Assembly (NCBI RefSeq): GCF_002950575.1
Contig: NZ_CP026923.1
Span: forward strand, 1,550,001 to 1,614,000
Source: Pontimonas salivibrio
GTDB lineage: Bacteria > Actinomycetota > Actinomycetes > Actinomycetales > Microbacteriaceae
Length of the DNA: 64,000 nucleotides
Direction of reading: 5' to 3'
A program made the translations under genes and the position numbers. Shown here piece by piece: positions 15,517 through 23,721 of this stretch (position 1 is the stretch's first letter; each line of letters begins with the position of its first letter). Below the pieces are notes generated by a model. The model was given only the letters and a program-made list of their open reading frames with translations, did no database searches and had not been told where the DNA came from.

Positions 15517-16723
15517 ACTGACCGTCTTGCTCTATGGGACGAAGGTCGGTGTGCTGCACGGAGACAACCGGACATTCGACTTCCACCCGACGGCTGAGGC
15601 GATTGAACGATTCGGCCCAGGTTCGACGCAGCTGTCGCTCGCTCTTCCACTATCCGTTCAACAGCCTCGGCATTTGGCAAAAAGACGCCGGAACTGGTTT
15701 CGTGAGCTACTCCCAGAAGGTGACTTCCGCACGTATTTATCGAATCAGGCAGGACTCATCCAAACGGACACTCTCGGACTTCTCGCCCGCTACGGTCGCG
15801 ATGTTGCGGGTGCCGTGGAAATCCTGGCGGAAGATCAGTCCCCGACGGAAACCCCCACACTTTCCCCCATCGACGAGTCCACCATTCGCGAGTACCTCAC
15901 CAACCCTCTCCTCGCCCCTTTGGGCAACAGGCCACCGGGAGGCAAAACCTCCCTCGCCGGGGTTCAACCCAAAGTGCTCCTCACCCACAGAGAAGGTCAA
16001 TGGCACACCGCAGCAGGCGGTGCGCCCTCAAGCCACATCGTGAAGCCAGAACTCCCGACCCCTCGCCACAGCGCAATCTACGACGAAGAATATGGCCTTC
16101 GGCTCGCCCGGAGGATTGGACTCTTACGCTACGAGACATCACTGCACACTTTCGACTCGCTGGGTGCCCTCGTCATCGAGCGCTACGACCGAGAGGGGCT
16201 CACCCGGGTACACCAGGAAGACTTCAGCCAAATTCTGGGTGCTTCGGGAGTGGAGAAGTATCAAGAATATGGCGGTCGCGTCTCGCTCTCACGCGTGGCA
16301 GAGGCCGTCACTCGGCATCTGCCGTCCCCCGAGCTGGCACAACTCGCGACACTGGTCAGTTTCTCAGTGGCGATTGGAAACCTCGACCTTCACACAAAGA
16401 ACATCAGTGTGCTGCACCCACAGGATCTCCCCGCCCGGCTTGCACCCGCTTACGACTGTCAGCCCCACGCCCATCGTGACGACACTGACGGTCGCATGGC
16501 CCTGTCTGTTGGTGGCGAATACCGGTGGAAGGCCATCACGAGGCAACACCTAGAAGCGGAATTCCGGTCGTGGGGCCTTCGCTCACCAGGCACGCTGATC
16601 GATACAGTCGCCGACGGGCTCCAGGCCGCGGTCTCCGAGGAGGCACCCGACAATCGAGCAGACCCACGCATGCTCCCTATGGTCCACACGGGAATTGAGA
16701 AGCTCCGGGGAGGGGACGCATAA
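15509..16723 (+). CDS. hipA: HipA-type serine/threonine kinase toxin
   Basis: 404-residue HipA family kinase. N-terminal subdomain (LTVLLYGTKVGVL, RRNWFRELLPEGDFR), glycine-rich loop GGKTSLAGVQPKVLL near residue 150, HIVKPE lysine, catalytic loop NLDLHTKN near residue 292 and the metal-binding AYDCQPH. HipA in E. coli phosphorylates glutamyl-tRNA synthetase and triggers persistence. All catalytic residues I can check are present, so it is likely active. The start overlaps hipB (8 nt), so the frame upstream of 15509 is not used. Confidence 0.9.
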   Translation: MTELTVLLYGTKVGVLHGDNRTFDFHPTAEAIERFGPGSTQLSLALPLSVQQPRHLAKRRRNWFRELLPEGDFRTYLSNQAGLIQTDTLGLLARYGRDVAGAVEILAEDQSPTETPTLSPIDESTIREYLTNPLLAPLGNRPPGGKTSLAGVQPKVLLTHREGQWHTAAGGAPSSHIVKPELPTPRHSAIYDEEYGLRLARRIGLLRYETSLHTFDSLGALVIERYDREGLTRVHQEDFSQILGASGVEKYQEYGGRVSLSRVAEAVTRHLPSPELAQLATLVSFSVAIGNLDLHTKNISVLHPQDLPARLAPAYDCQPHAHRDDTDGRMALSVGGEYRWKAITRQHLEAEFRSWGLRSPGTLIDTVADGLQAAVSEEAPDNRADPRMLPMVHTGIEKLRGGDA

Positions 16724-17211
16724 CGTTTTCGCCCCAGACATGGATGGGAACTACGCACTGGTGACCACTTGGTCTGATGCAAGTCAGGCCACCTTGATCT
16801 GCATCACGCCCCCTGTCCGCGTGACACTCACCGCATCTGTCCTGACATTGATTTCTGGGTAATCACCATTTCTGTTTGTCCCGCCTTAACCGCATCCGCG
16901 CGACATCTCTGAGCGAGTCACACCGTAAGCGCGATAGCGACTGGATTGCCTCATGGTTTGACGTTTCAAACCAGAACCCCTTGCGATCTGCTCGGGCTCA
17001 GCTGCCCGCGCGCACCACAAAATCACAACGGACTTTGCATGGTGGGTATGAATCCCTGCCCAGAGCACACGCTCCGCGAACGGTGGACGACTCACACCCA
17101 ATGAACCAATCAGAGTTGACCGCTTAGCAAAATAATTGACTTGCTTCACTTTTCTGGTAGTGTCGCGCGAGTCTTTCGAGGTTTCATTTTTTTGAGTGAG
17201 GGAGTGTTGAA
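16724..17211. other. Long non-coding gap with a palindrome and a strong promoter
   Basis: No convincing gene in these 488 bp; short frames have no family features. It contains a perfect inverted repeat TGGTTTGA-CGTT-TCAAACCA (16954-16973). At its right end is a promoter with -35 TTGACT (17136-17141), 16-bp spacer and -10 TAGTGT (17158-17163), about 50 bp before the PqqD-Tat gene, which also has a GAGGGAG ribosome binding site. Confidence 0.6.
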
Positions 17212-17805
17212 GTGACGCGATGGATTCCAGCAATTGCGCCAGGAGTGGTCTTTGAGAACGTCGGCGATCAGACACTAGTTCTGGTCGGCAACCCACCCCA
17301 AGTGGTTCGTTTGAGTCAGGAAGCAACAGAACTACTCACCCTGATACAACAAAACCCCGGCAACGAAATCGAGCAGACACCCGCACTTAGCCAACTAGTG
17401 GATCTGGGGGTCGTGGACGGTCCCTCAACATCAGCACTGTCAAGAAGAAACGTTCTCCAGCTCTCAGCGGTCGCTGGAGCGGTGGGGCTATCGACGGTGC
17501 TGCTCCCGAACGTAGCGATGGCCTCTTCAACCGAATCATCGCCATTTGATATAACAGGAACGTACCAAATCGATGGCTCCGGCAATGTAGGGCTCCGTCT
17601 CGACCCAGGACCCGTGACGAAAGCACAAGCCGGGAGTCTGACGCTACAGTCGGGTTTCGATACCTTCGGGAGCGGTGGGGAATTTTGGACAACGGTTACG
17701 AGTAGCACCGGTTGGGTTGACCCGGCCGGCGGACCACTCTTAGGCACGTTTACGTTTGATGGTGATGAATACACCGTTACATTTAGGGAAATTTCACCGG
17801 GATAA
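17212..17805 (+). CDS. PqqD-like protein with an internal Tat signal and small secreted domain
   Basis: 197-residue protein of unknown function in three parts. Residues 1 to about 72 resemble a PqqD/RRE-type winged helix (VVFENVGDQTLVLVGNPPQVVRLSQEATELL). Residues about 80-107 are a textbook twin-arginine signal: SRRNVLQL, a hydrophobic stretch and an AMA cleavage site. The last about 90 residues are beta-rich with many Gly, Ser and Thr and no recognised motif. Tat signals normally sit at the N-terminus, so the layout is odd. GTG start with GAGGGAG eight bases upstream and a good promoter suggest expression. No radical SAM or peptide precursor gene is adjacent. Confidence 0.7.
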   Translation: MTRWIPAIAPGVVFENVGDQTLVLVGNPPQVVRLSQEATELLTLIQQNPGNEIEQTPALSQLVDLGVVDGPSTSALSRRNVLQLSAVAGAVGLSTVLLPNVAMASSTESSPFDITGTYQIDGSGNVGLRLDPGPVTKAQAGSLTLQSGFDTFGSGGEFWTTVTSSTGWVDPAGGPLLGTFTFDGDEYTVTFREISPG

Positions 17806-17932
17806 TCACTTTTTGCTCGGGACCTACCGGAGACACGAATGAGAGGCGAAGCTACGGTTCCCGGGGTAATTACCGGGCTACACCACTCCCAAGCGACAGG
17901 TGGCTTCGAGAGGGACTCGAGGACCAACACCG

Positions 17933-18076
17933 TCAATTAGTGGTCCTTTTATCATCCAAAGCCCCCTGCGAAAGCAGTTGGAGCGCCTCGCCTACGGTGA
18001 CTTTTGCCTCACATTCCGTGTGATCAATTATGGTGCCCAAATCCACTTGGACGGTTGACAAGTATTCACGGCACCT
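17933..18076 (-). pseudogene. Possible gene fragment, unrecognised
   Basis: 47-codon stretch ending in TGA at 17935-17933, protein-like in composition (DLGTIIDHTECEAKVTVGEA, then LQLLSQGALDD). No start codon context or family is recognised. It directly follows, in the same frame, the stop of the transposase fragment, but is not similar to transposase. Perhaps the C-terminal scrap of a gene cut by the insertion sequence. The 127 bp to its left (17806-17932) hold only a short palindrome GGTAATTACC (17865-17874). Confidence 0.3.
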
Positions 18077-18208
18077 TCAATGCGGGGCTCTCTTGGGGCC
18101 AAGCCACGCATGCACCGACTGCCTCGACACCCCGAACTGAGCAGCAACCTCGCCCACCCCACGACCATCCGCAATCACCGCAAGCACGGCCTGATAACGC
18201 TGTTCCAT
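18077..18208 (-). pseudogene. IS481-type transposase, N-terminal fragment
   Basis: 43-codon remnant with the helix-turn-helix of IS481-family transposases: MEQRYQAVLAVIADG, GVGEVAAQFGVSRQ, SVHAWL. Similarity ends after HAWL and a stop follows shortly. The integrase core (DDE) is missing, so the element cannot move by itself. The ATG at 18208 is 29 bp from the first of four repeats that look like the transposase-binding end of the same element. Confidence 0.75.
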
Positions 18209-18236
18209 AACACTGATTTCCAAAACATGGAGAAAG

Positions 18237-18323
18237 TGTCAAGCATCACCCGACATAACTGTCAAGCATCACCCGAAACAGTGTCAAGGATCAGGCGACA
18301 TAGAAATGTCAACCATCACCCGA
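18237..18323. mobile_element. Remnant end of an IS481-like element: four spaced repeats
   Basis: Four direct copies of TGTCAAGCATCACCCGA or close variants at 18237-18253, 18260-18276, 18282-18298 and 18307-18323, spaced 22-25 bp (about two helical turns). They precede the transposase fragment, as expected for transposase-binding sites in an IS end. The opposite end is not found in the window. The last copy is 16 bp from the 3' end of tRNA-Lys. Confidence 0.65.
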
Positions 18324-18338
18324 AGTAATACACAGCGC

Positions 18339-18414
<76 letters not shown>

Positions 18415-18607
18415 TCTGGCTCATCACTCGAACCGGTTGATAAGCCTAGCACCCTCCCGAATAGCACCAAGGAGAGCGAGTGTGCCGTTCCGGCGCGGCG
18501 GGAAACACATCCAAGCATCACTCGGCCGACCCTCAGATACGGCACCTACCGTAAGGTTCTAGATAGCTATTGGTTTGGTTTCCACCCACTGTTCCCCTGG
18601 AGGATTC

Positions 18608-19081
18608 ATGTCGTCAAAACTCGCCGCCGGAGATACCGCACCCACCTTTTCCATGCCCGATAAAGACGGCAACACTGTGTCTCTCGCAGACTTTGCGGGC
18701 AAGAAAGTGATCCTCTACTTCTACCCCGCCGCATCAACACCGGGTTGCACAACGCAGGCGTGTGACTTCCGCGACAACATGGCCTCCCTCCAAGGCGAGG
18801 GCTACCACGTTCTCGGTGTCTCGAAGGATGACCTTCCCAAACTGCAGAAGTTCGCTGACGAGGAGCACTTAGGTTTCCCGCTTCTGAGCGACCCGGACCT
18901 CGCCGTTCACAACGCCTACGGTGCCTACGGCGAGAAGTCGATGTATGGCAAAACGGTCACCGGTGTGATCCGCTCAACGTTTGTCATTGACGAACAGGGC
19001 GCTCTTGAACACGCCCTCTACAACGTCAAGGCGACCGGTCACGTTGCAAGCTTGCGTAAGAAGCTCGGTATCGACGCGTAG
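18608..19081 (+). CDS. bcp: Thioredoxin-dependent thiol peroxidase (Bcp/PrxQ)
   Basis: 157-residue peroxiredoxin of the Bcp type that reduces peroxides with thioredoxin. The peroxidatic cysteine is in YFYPAASTPGCTTQACDFRD, with the resolving cysteine five residues on (C-TTQA-C), as in alpha-helical PrxQ enzymes. RSTFVID is the conserved late motif. GGAGGATTC before the ATG at 18608 fixes the start; the upstream ATG at 18575 lacks this. Confidence 0.95.
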   Translation: MSSKLAAGDTAPTFSMPDKDGNTVSLADFAGKKVILYFYPAASTPGCTTQACDFRDNMASLQGEGYHVLGVSKDDLPKLQKFADEEHLGFPLLSDPDLAVHNAYGAYGEKSMYGKTVTGVIRSTFVIDEQGALEHALYNVKATGHVASLRKKLGIDA

Positions 19082-19109
19082 CAACTAGGCCGCTCAGGTA
19101 GGTGGCGCG

Positions 19110-19514
19110 CTAGAGCGCGTCACCGTCACTGAAGTGTTCTCGCACCGTGTGGTTGAACAAGATCAAACCAATCACGGTCACCGCCGGGACCGCTACGGCG
19201 AGCGCCACTAGGGGAATACCAAATTCCCCACTGTCGCTCGCAAGACCCACACCCATTTGCAGCACCTGCCACACCAGTGACGCACTTCTGGCCGCTGTGG
19301 CACCACGCCACAGTCCCACCGTGACCGCTGCCAGGGCCACGGCAAAGCCGGCGACAATGAGCGTCAGGAAAATTGCTGACCCATAAGAATCCGGTGTGGC
19401 AATGAACAGCTCGACCACCAGCACACCGGCGGCAACGAGCAGCGCGAGTGTTTCCAGGGCGGAAATTCCCACCACAACCCTTAATGGAGTCTGAGAATTT
19501 TCCGACTTAGCCAA
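19110..19514 (-). CDS. Hypothetical four-helix membrane protein
   Basis: 134-residue integral membrane protein with four hydrophobic segments (about residues 12-32, 46-66, 76-92, 100-120) and a short charged tail. It is a conserved-looking actinobacterial protein with no known role. Start is TTG at 19514 with AAGGAT seven bases upstream. It is divergent from whiB. Confidence 0.75.
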   Translation of the reverse strand: MAKSENSQTPLRVVVGISALETLALLVAAGVLVVELFIATPDSYGSAIFLTLIVAGFAVALAAVTVGLWRGATAARSASLVWQVLQMGVGLASDSGEFGIPLVALAVAVPAVTVIGLILFNHTVREHFSDGDAL

Positions 19515-19658
19515 AACTTTTATCCTTCAACTCTTGATTGAAGCCCGGGAATGTGTCAGTCTAGCTCCTAGTCTTCGCGACGTTCACATCGGAGTGGGCG
19601 GACTGTGGGTCCCAAAGCGAACAAATCTGGCTCCCACTCCGAGGCCGCGAGACGACAC

Positions 19659-19677
19659 GGATTCGAATGGCGAATCC
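19659..19677. promoter_or_regulatory. Palindrome upstream of whiB
   Basis: GGATTCG-AATGG-CGAATCC, perfect 7-bp arms, 23 bp before the whiB ATG and just ahead of its AAGGAG ribosome binding site. Position suggests an operator or leader element near the transcription start. Confidence 0.4.
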
Positions 19678-19700
19678 CAGACAATACAAGGAGCAACACC

Positions 19701-19949
19701 ATGGACTGGCGTGACCGAGCTGCCTGCCTAACCGTCGACCCGGAACTTTTCTTCCCCGTGGGCAACACTGGACCTGCCGTTGAGCAGATCGACCGCGCAA
19801 AAGCTGTGTGCTCGACCTGCCCGGTCACCGAATACTGCCTGCAGTATGCGCTGGACACCAACCAGGACTCCGGTGTCTGGGGTGGCCTCAGCGAAGATGA
19901 GCGTCGCGCCCTGAAGCGTCGCGCTGCGCGCGCCCGTCGCGCGTCCTAA
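19701..19949 (+). CDS. WhiB-family iron-sulfur transcription factor (WhiB1-like)
   Basis: 82-residue Wbl protein. The four Fe-S cysteines are at CLTVD, CSTCP and YCLQYA; the GVWGGLSEDERR turn and the basic RRAARARR tail complete the family pattern. Such proteins bind sigma factor region 4 and respond to NO or oxygen. Short length and single-turn tail resemble WhiB1. AAGGAGC precedes the ATG at 19701; the longer upstream frame has no support. Confidence 0.95.
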   Translation: MDWRDRAACLTVDPELFFPVGNTGPAVEQIDRAKAVCSTCPVTEYCLQYALDTNQDSGVWGGLSEDERRALKRRAARARRAS

Positions 19950-19994
19950 CGCATCCCATCTTCACGCCGCGCGTCTTCACGCGGGCCGTCGCAT

Positions 19995-20014
19995 CACACC
20001 TTCTCGGTGTGTTT
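19995..20014 (+). terminator. Terminator after whiB
   Basis: CACACC-TTCTC-GGTGTG followed by TTT, 45 bp beyond the whiB stop and before the convergent pdtaS stop. Confidence 0.55.
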
Positions 20015-20029
20015 GGCACCTAATCGGAC

Positions 20030-21574
20030 CTAAACGGTCGGGACTGCTTGGGTGACAGGTTTTTCTTGCAGGTACTGCAGGGGCACATCGATGACGACTT
20101 CGGTCGCCTCGCCCTGGGTGGTGTGCCAAGAAATGGTGCCGCTTAACTCACCCTCGACCAGGGTTCGGACAATTTGGGTGCCAAGGCCTTCGCCGACGAC
20201 CCCATCGGGTAGGCCACTGCCGTTATCGCGCACAACCACCCGAAGGCGGTCTGGCCCACGCTCGGCAGTAATCTGCACGACCCCACCGACCTGGCCTTTC
20301 ACTCCGTGTTCCACGGCGTTGGTGACCAGTTCAGTCAATGCGAGGGCGAGCGGTGTGGCGTATTCACTCGGCAGAATGCCAAAACTTCCATAAAACACCG
20401 GTTTCACGACGGGGTTTGTCCCGGAAGCGACTTCAGCCGCCAGGCTCGATACCCGATCAAAGACGGTGTCGAAGTCGACGTTTTGGCTGAGCCCCTCCGA
20501 GAGGGTGTCGTGTACTACGGCGATGGCGGCGACTCGCCGCATCGCCTGGTTCAGCGCGTCTTTGGCTTTCTCATCAACCGCACGGCGAGACTGGATGCGA
20601 AGCAGCGAGGCCACCGTTTGTAGATTGTTTTTCACACGGTGGTGAATTTCACGAATCGTCGCATCTTTCGTAATCAATTCCCGCTCTTGCCGGCGCAGGG
20701 TGGTCACATCGCGACAGAGCACCACCGCACCGATGCGATCGCCCATCGATTTCAGAGGAATTGCTCGAAGGCTGACGGTGACACCGTTCGATTCAATTTC
20801 ACTTCGCCACGGCGCCCGGCCGCTCACCACCAAGGGCAACGATTCATCAACAATGAGCGTGCCGGTGAGAAGCGACGTGGTCGCTTCAGCCAGCACGCCT
20901 CCTTCTAATTCTTTGTCGTAGCCCAGCCGGCTAAACGCCGAAAGCGCATTGGGGCTGGCAAACGTCACCCGACCGGTCATGTCTAAGCGAATCAACCCAT
21001 CGGACGCCCGAGGTGCACCCCGTGCGGGCGGTGACGGACCATCAGGGTCCGGGAACTGGCCCTCTGCCAACATGCGAAACAGGTCGTTAGCGCACTCGTT
21101 GAAGGTGAGCTCAAGCCGGGAAGGCATCCGCGATTCACTCAGATTGGAGTGGCGTGTCAGCAAAGCGACCGGTTGCCCTGCTTTTTCACCGGCGGCCCTC
21201 GGCGGCACACCCCTGCCGGGGGCGCCCCGCCTCCCCACGGGGACGGCGCGGACGCGGGCTGGAGTGTTTTCATACCAGTCGGGGGCACTGGAGTCGACGA
21301 TGGCGCCTGTGAGATAGGCCTTATCCATCAGCTCTTTCCATTCGGCCCGAGGAGCCGTACCCACAACATCCCGGTAAAACAGTGTCGCTGATGACGAGGG
21401 ACGCAAGTGGGCGACCGCTTCAAAATCACCCTCAGCGTTAGGTACCCAAAACACAATGTCCGCAAAGGCAAGATCGGCCAGTAACTGGCCTTCGCTGATT
21501 ACTTGGTGCAGCCAGGCAGAGTCGGCGTCATTCAAGCCGGCCTGGGCGAATCGCTTATTGCTTGCAAGGGGCAC
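20030..21574 (-). CDS. pdtaS: Two-component sensor histidine kinase, PdtaS type
   Basis: 514-residue soluble kinase: N-terminal GAF-like domain (LLADLAFADIVFWVP), a central PAS domain (LIRLDMTGRVTFASPNALSAF), then a HisKA_2 dimerisation domain with phosphorylatable His in IREIHHRVKNNLQTVASLLRIQ and a HATPase domain (ALTELVTNAVEHG, DNGSGLP). In mycobacteria PdtaS signals to the antiterminator PdtaR. No response regulator is adjacent. I choose the GTG at 21574, just after the upstream gene's stop; a TTG at 21607 is possible. An unusual Arg/Pro/Gly-rich stretch sits between GAF and PAS (about residues 125-145). Confidence 0.9.
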   Translation of the reverse strand: MPLASNKRFAQAGLNDADSAWLHQVISEGQLLADLAFADIVFWVPNAEGDFEAVAHLRPSSSATLFYRDVVGTAPRAEWKELMDKAYLTGAIVDSSAPDWYENTPARVRAVPVGRRGAPGRGVPPRAAGEKAGQPVALLTRHSNLSESRMPSRLELTFNECANDLFRMLAEGQFPDPDGPSPPARGAPRASDGLIRLDMTGRVTFASPNALSAFSRLGYDKELEGGVLAEATTSLLTGTLIVDESLPLVVSGRAPWRSEIESNGVTVSLRAIPLKSMGDRIGAVVLCRDVTTLRRQERELITKDATIREIHHRVKNNLQTVASLLRIQSRRAVDEKAKDALNQAMRRVAAIAVVHDTLSEGLSQNVDFDTVFDRVSSLAAEVASGTNPVVKPVFYGSFGILPSEYATPLALALTELVTNAVEHGVKGQVGGVVQITAERGPDRLRVVVRDNGSGLPDGVVGEGLGTQIVRTLVEGELSGTISWHTTQGEATEVVIDVPLQYLQEKPVTQAVPTV

Positions 21575-21579
21575 AACCC

Positions 21580-22992
21580 TTAGCGTAACGCGGTGAGCTT
21601 TAGCCAACGGCGCCGAAGATTCGCTACCAGTGCGGGAAAGCCTCGCTTCGCCACCTCCGGCGGCCCCTGTGGGTGACTGCGGCTCTTGACTGGTAATTCA
21701 CGCTCGCCCCGTCTTGTGGCGCGAGCCCGGTCCTCCGCGACAGCGGGCGGCGCATTCATCGTGTGAGAAGTGTCTTCTTCACCCCAACGGCTAAGAGTGA
21801 AAGTGGCCAACTCGTGGCGGAGTGCGTGGGCAAAACCCGACTGGGGATTCACATCGATGGGGCTCAGCGCTTTTCGCTCCGCCTCCAGAAACAGTGAGGT
21901 GTCCCGAGGCAAAGCCGCGTATTCACTAAGGCCCGCAAAACGCCACAGTGCTTCACGCAACATTGCGTCATCACCGACTGCCCGTCGGGACGTATCAACA
22001 CCGTTGAGCCACACTCGAACGGGTGTGCCCACTGCCTGGCTTTCTAGTTCAGGCAGTGCCCTCGCAAAGCGGGCGACACCAGCTGGACTGACCCCGCACA
22101 CCGCCACAATGGCGTCTGCTCTGGAGGCGATGTGGGAAGTGATGTCGGCGCCAGTGCTCCTGCGATCCTCGCCACTGAGCGATATATCGCTTCCAGTGTC
22201 GAAGAGCACCGCGTCAAAGAGCTCTCGGAGGATGCCAATGAGGGCATCGAGCGAATCCCGGGGCACTTCACCCGGGATTAAGCCACGCGGTGTGCCTGTC
22301 AGTATCGAAAATTCTGTCGGAGGCGACAAGTATGGACAGACAAGGCGTGTGATGTGTTCAGCGTTTAATTCGCCCTTTCCCGCCAAACGAATCGCGGCGA
22401 GGAAACCCGGGATAGGGTCTAACACCCCCAAGGCGGGGGAAATGACCCCGCCCCTCGCATCCGCATCCACAAGGCACACCGAAAGCCCCTGCCTAGCCAA
22501 CACACTGGCGGTACTCACACACAGCGTGGTTGCCCCGGGGGCACCGTGTGGACCCCAGAACACGGTGAGTGTTCCGCGTCGAGACGTCTGAGGGAGGGAA
22601 CTACCAGGCTCAGCAGCGTGTTGTGGACCAGGCACCCCATCAGGCGAAGCGTCAAGCAGTGGTGAGCCCCCCTTTCCCGCAACGAGGGCTAGAAGGTCCT
22701 CCGGTTGGTAGAGCCGGTGGCCCACCCCACGTTGGTCAGCCCACTGCTCAGCCCCCGCGTGGGTAATGAGCGCAGCCAACATGATTCCACCGCGGTCGGC
22801 TGCCTGCACGAGGTCCGCAGTAAGAAATTTCTCACTCGCTTCAACCACAACGAGATCAAGGCCACCCACCGACACAAACTCTGTCGCTTCACCGGGGTCA
22901 CCACTCACCCATTGTGTGTCAACCAGGCCTTCTGGTAGTCCCTGTTGGACGACGACCCAGTGGGCATCATTGAGGAGAAAACCGGTGCGCAT
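21580..22992 (-). CDS. TadZ/CpaE-like pseudo-ATPase
   Basis: 470-residue MinD/ParA-superfamily protein of the CpaE/TadZ type, which localises tight-adherence pilus machinery at the pole. Receiver-like N-terminal part, then an ATPase-like domain near residue 140. The Walker A reads GPHGAPGATTL: both lysines of the usual KGGxGKT are missing, as in atypical TadZ proteins, so ATP hydrolysis is doubtful. Later motifs VCLVDADARGG and AVLFDTGS are kept. Start overlaps the upstream SAF gene by one base (TGATG). No pilin, TadA or TadB/C genes are visible nearby. Confidence 0.75.
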   Translation of the reverse strand: MRTGFLLNDAHWVVVQQGLPEGLVDTQWVSGDPGEATEFVSVGGLDLVVVEASEKFLTADLVQAADRGGIMLAALITHAGAEQWADQRGVGHRLYQPEDLLALVAGKGGSPLLDASPDGVPGPQHAAEPGSSLPQTSRRGTLTVFWGPHGAPGATTLCVSTASVLARQGLSVCLVDADARGGVISPALGVLDPIPGFLAAIRLAGKGELNAEHITRLVCPYLSPPTEFSILTGTPRGLIPGEVPRDSLDALIGILRELFDAVLFDTGSDISLSGEDRRSTGADITSHIASRADAIVAVCGVSPAGVARFARALPELESQAVGTPVRVWLNGVDTSRRAVGDDAMLREALWRFAGLSEYAALPRDTSLFLEAERKALSPIDVNPQSGFAHALRHELATFTLSRWGEEDTSHTMNAPPAVAEDRARATRRGERELPVKSRSHPQGPPEVAKRGFPALVANLRRRWLKLTALR

Positions 22993-23627
22993 CAGTTTTC
23001 CTTGGAGGGTTCCAGGCGGGGGTCCACCGCAGGGCTCAGTTGAATATCAAAACCGTTTGCCAACGCGTGCACCAGAGCAGGAAGGTCCCGGCTGGTGACG
23101 GCCAAATCGACTCGCACCACTTCTGGATTCGCTGCGAAACCTTCCTCTGCCCGGATTGCCACAATCCGGGCAGCCGGCGCAGCCACAACCGGGATAGCAA
23201 ACTGCTGGTTTTCCATGGGGGCACTAATCCACACATCCACGTAATGGCCTGTGTTGAGCCAGCCCGCACCGCCGCTACTGACTTGCACGCTAAAGGCACT
23301 CTGGTCGGAGGGTGCAGGTTGGACGAAGTGACCCTCGAGTAGGACGCTGCCACGAGAAAGAGTGGTCTCGGCAATCAGGCTCCCGTGTGTGTCAAGAGCT
23401 TCGGGGGTCAGGAGGCCAGGATTACCTGACGGGGTCCCCAAATACACCGTCTGGGTCGACACATCAGCCAATCGCTGCCCCGGGGTCACGTCTTGGGTGG
23501 CGATGAGGTAGGGCTCTAGGTGGTTCACACTGCCGACCACCCACCACACTCCACCCACGGAAATTCCGACAATGCCTAGGCCAAGAATCAACCGAGCCAT
23601 TCGGCCACGCGTCCCTGTTCTACTCAC
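22992..23627 (-). CDS. SAF-domain protein (CpaB/RcpC-like)
   Basis: 211-residue protein with one N-terminal membrane anchor (LILGLGIVGISVGGVWWVVG) and an SAF domain (YLIATQDVTPGQRLADV, LSRGSVLLEGHFV). RcpC/CpaB proteins assist Flp pilus assembly in the periplasm or wall space. Coupled to the TadZ/CpaE-like gene (TGATG). Together they look like a reduced remnant or specialised use of a Tad system. Confidence 0.78.
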   Translation of the reverse strand: MSRTGTRGRMARLILGLGIVGISVGGVWWVVGSVNHLEPYLIATQDVTPGQRLADVSTQTVYLGTPSGNPGLLTPEALDTHGSLIAETTLSRGSVLLEGHFVQPAPSDQSAFSVQVSSGGAGWLNTGHYVDVWISAPMENQQFAIPVVAAPAARIVAIRAEEGFAANPEVVRVDLAVTSRDLPALVHALANGFDIQLSPAVDPRLEPSKEN

Positions 23628-23721
23628 CGAGCACTCCCCTCCACTGTCTCTTCCATTAGTGCATACCTTCAGTGCACATACCTTCTGTGCACTCCAGGGT
23701 GTCTCGCGTGAGGGAGGGTCG

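Noticed and set aside
16876-17326. Short frames on both strands between hipA and the PqqD-Tat gene
   Set aside because: No ribosome binding sites, no family resemblance, and they overlap the promoter region.
17316-17936. 206-codon minus-strand frame opposite the PqqD-Tat gene
   Set aside because: Shadow frame; the plus-strand gene has promoter, ribosome binding site and a coherent domain layout.
18237-18323. Regular repeats spaced 22-25 bp as a possible CRISPR array
   Set aside because: Only four imperfect 17-bp units with 5-8 bp spacers and no cas genes; they fit an IS end with transposase-binding sites instead.
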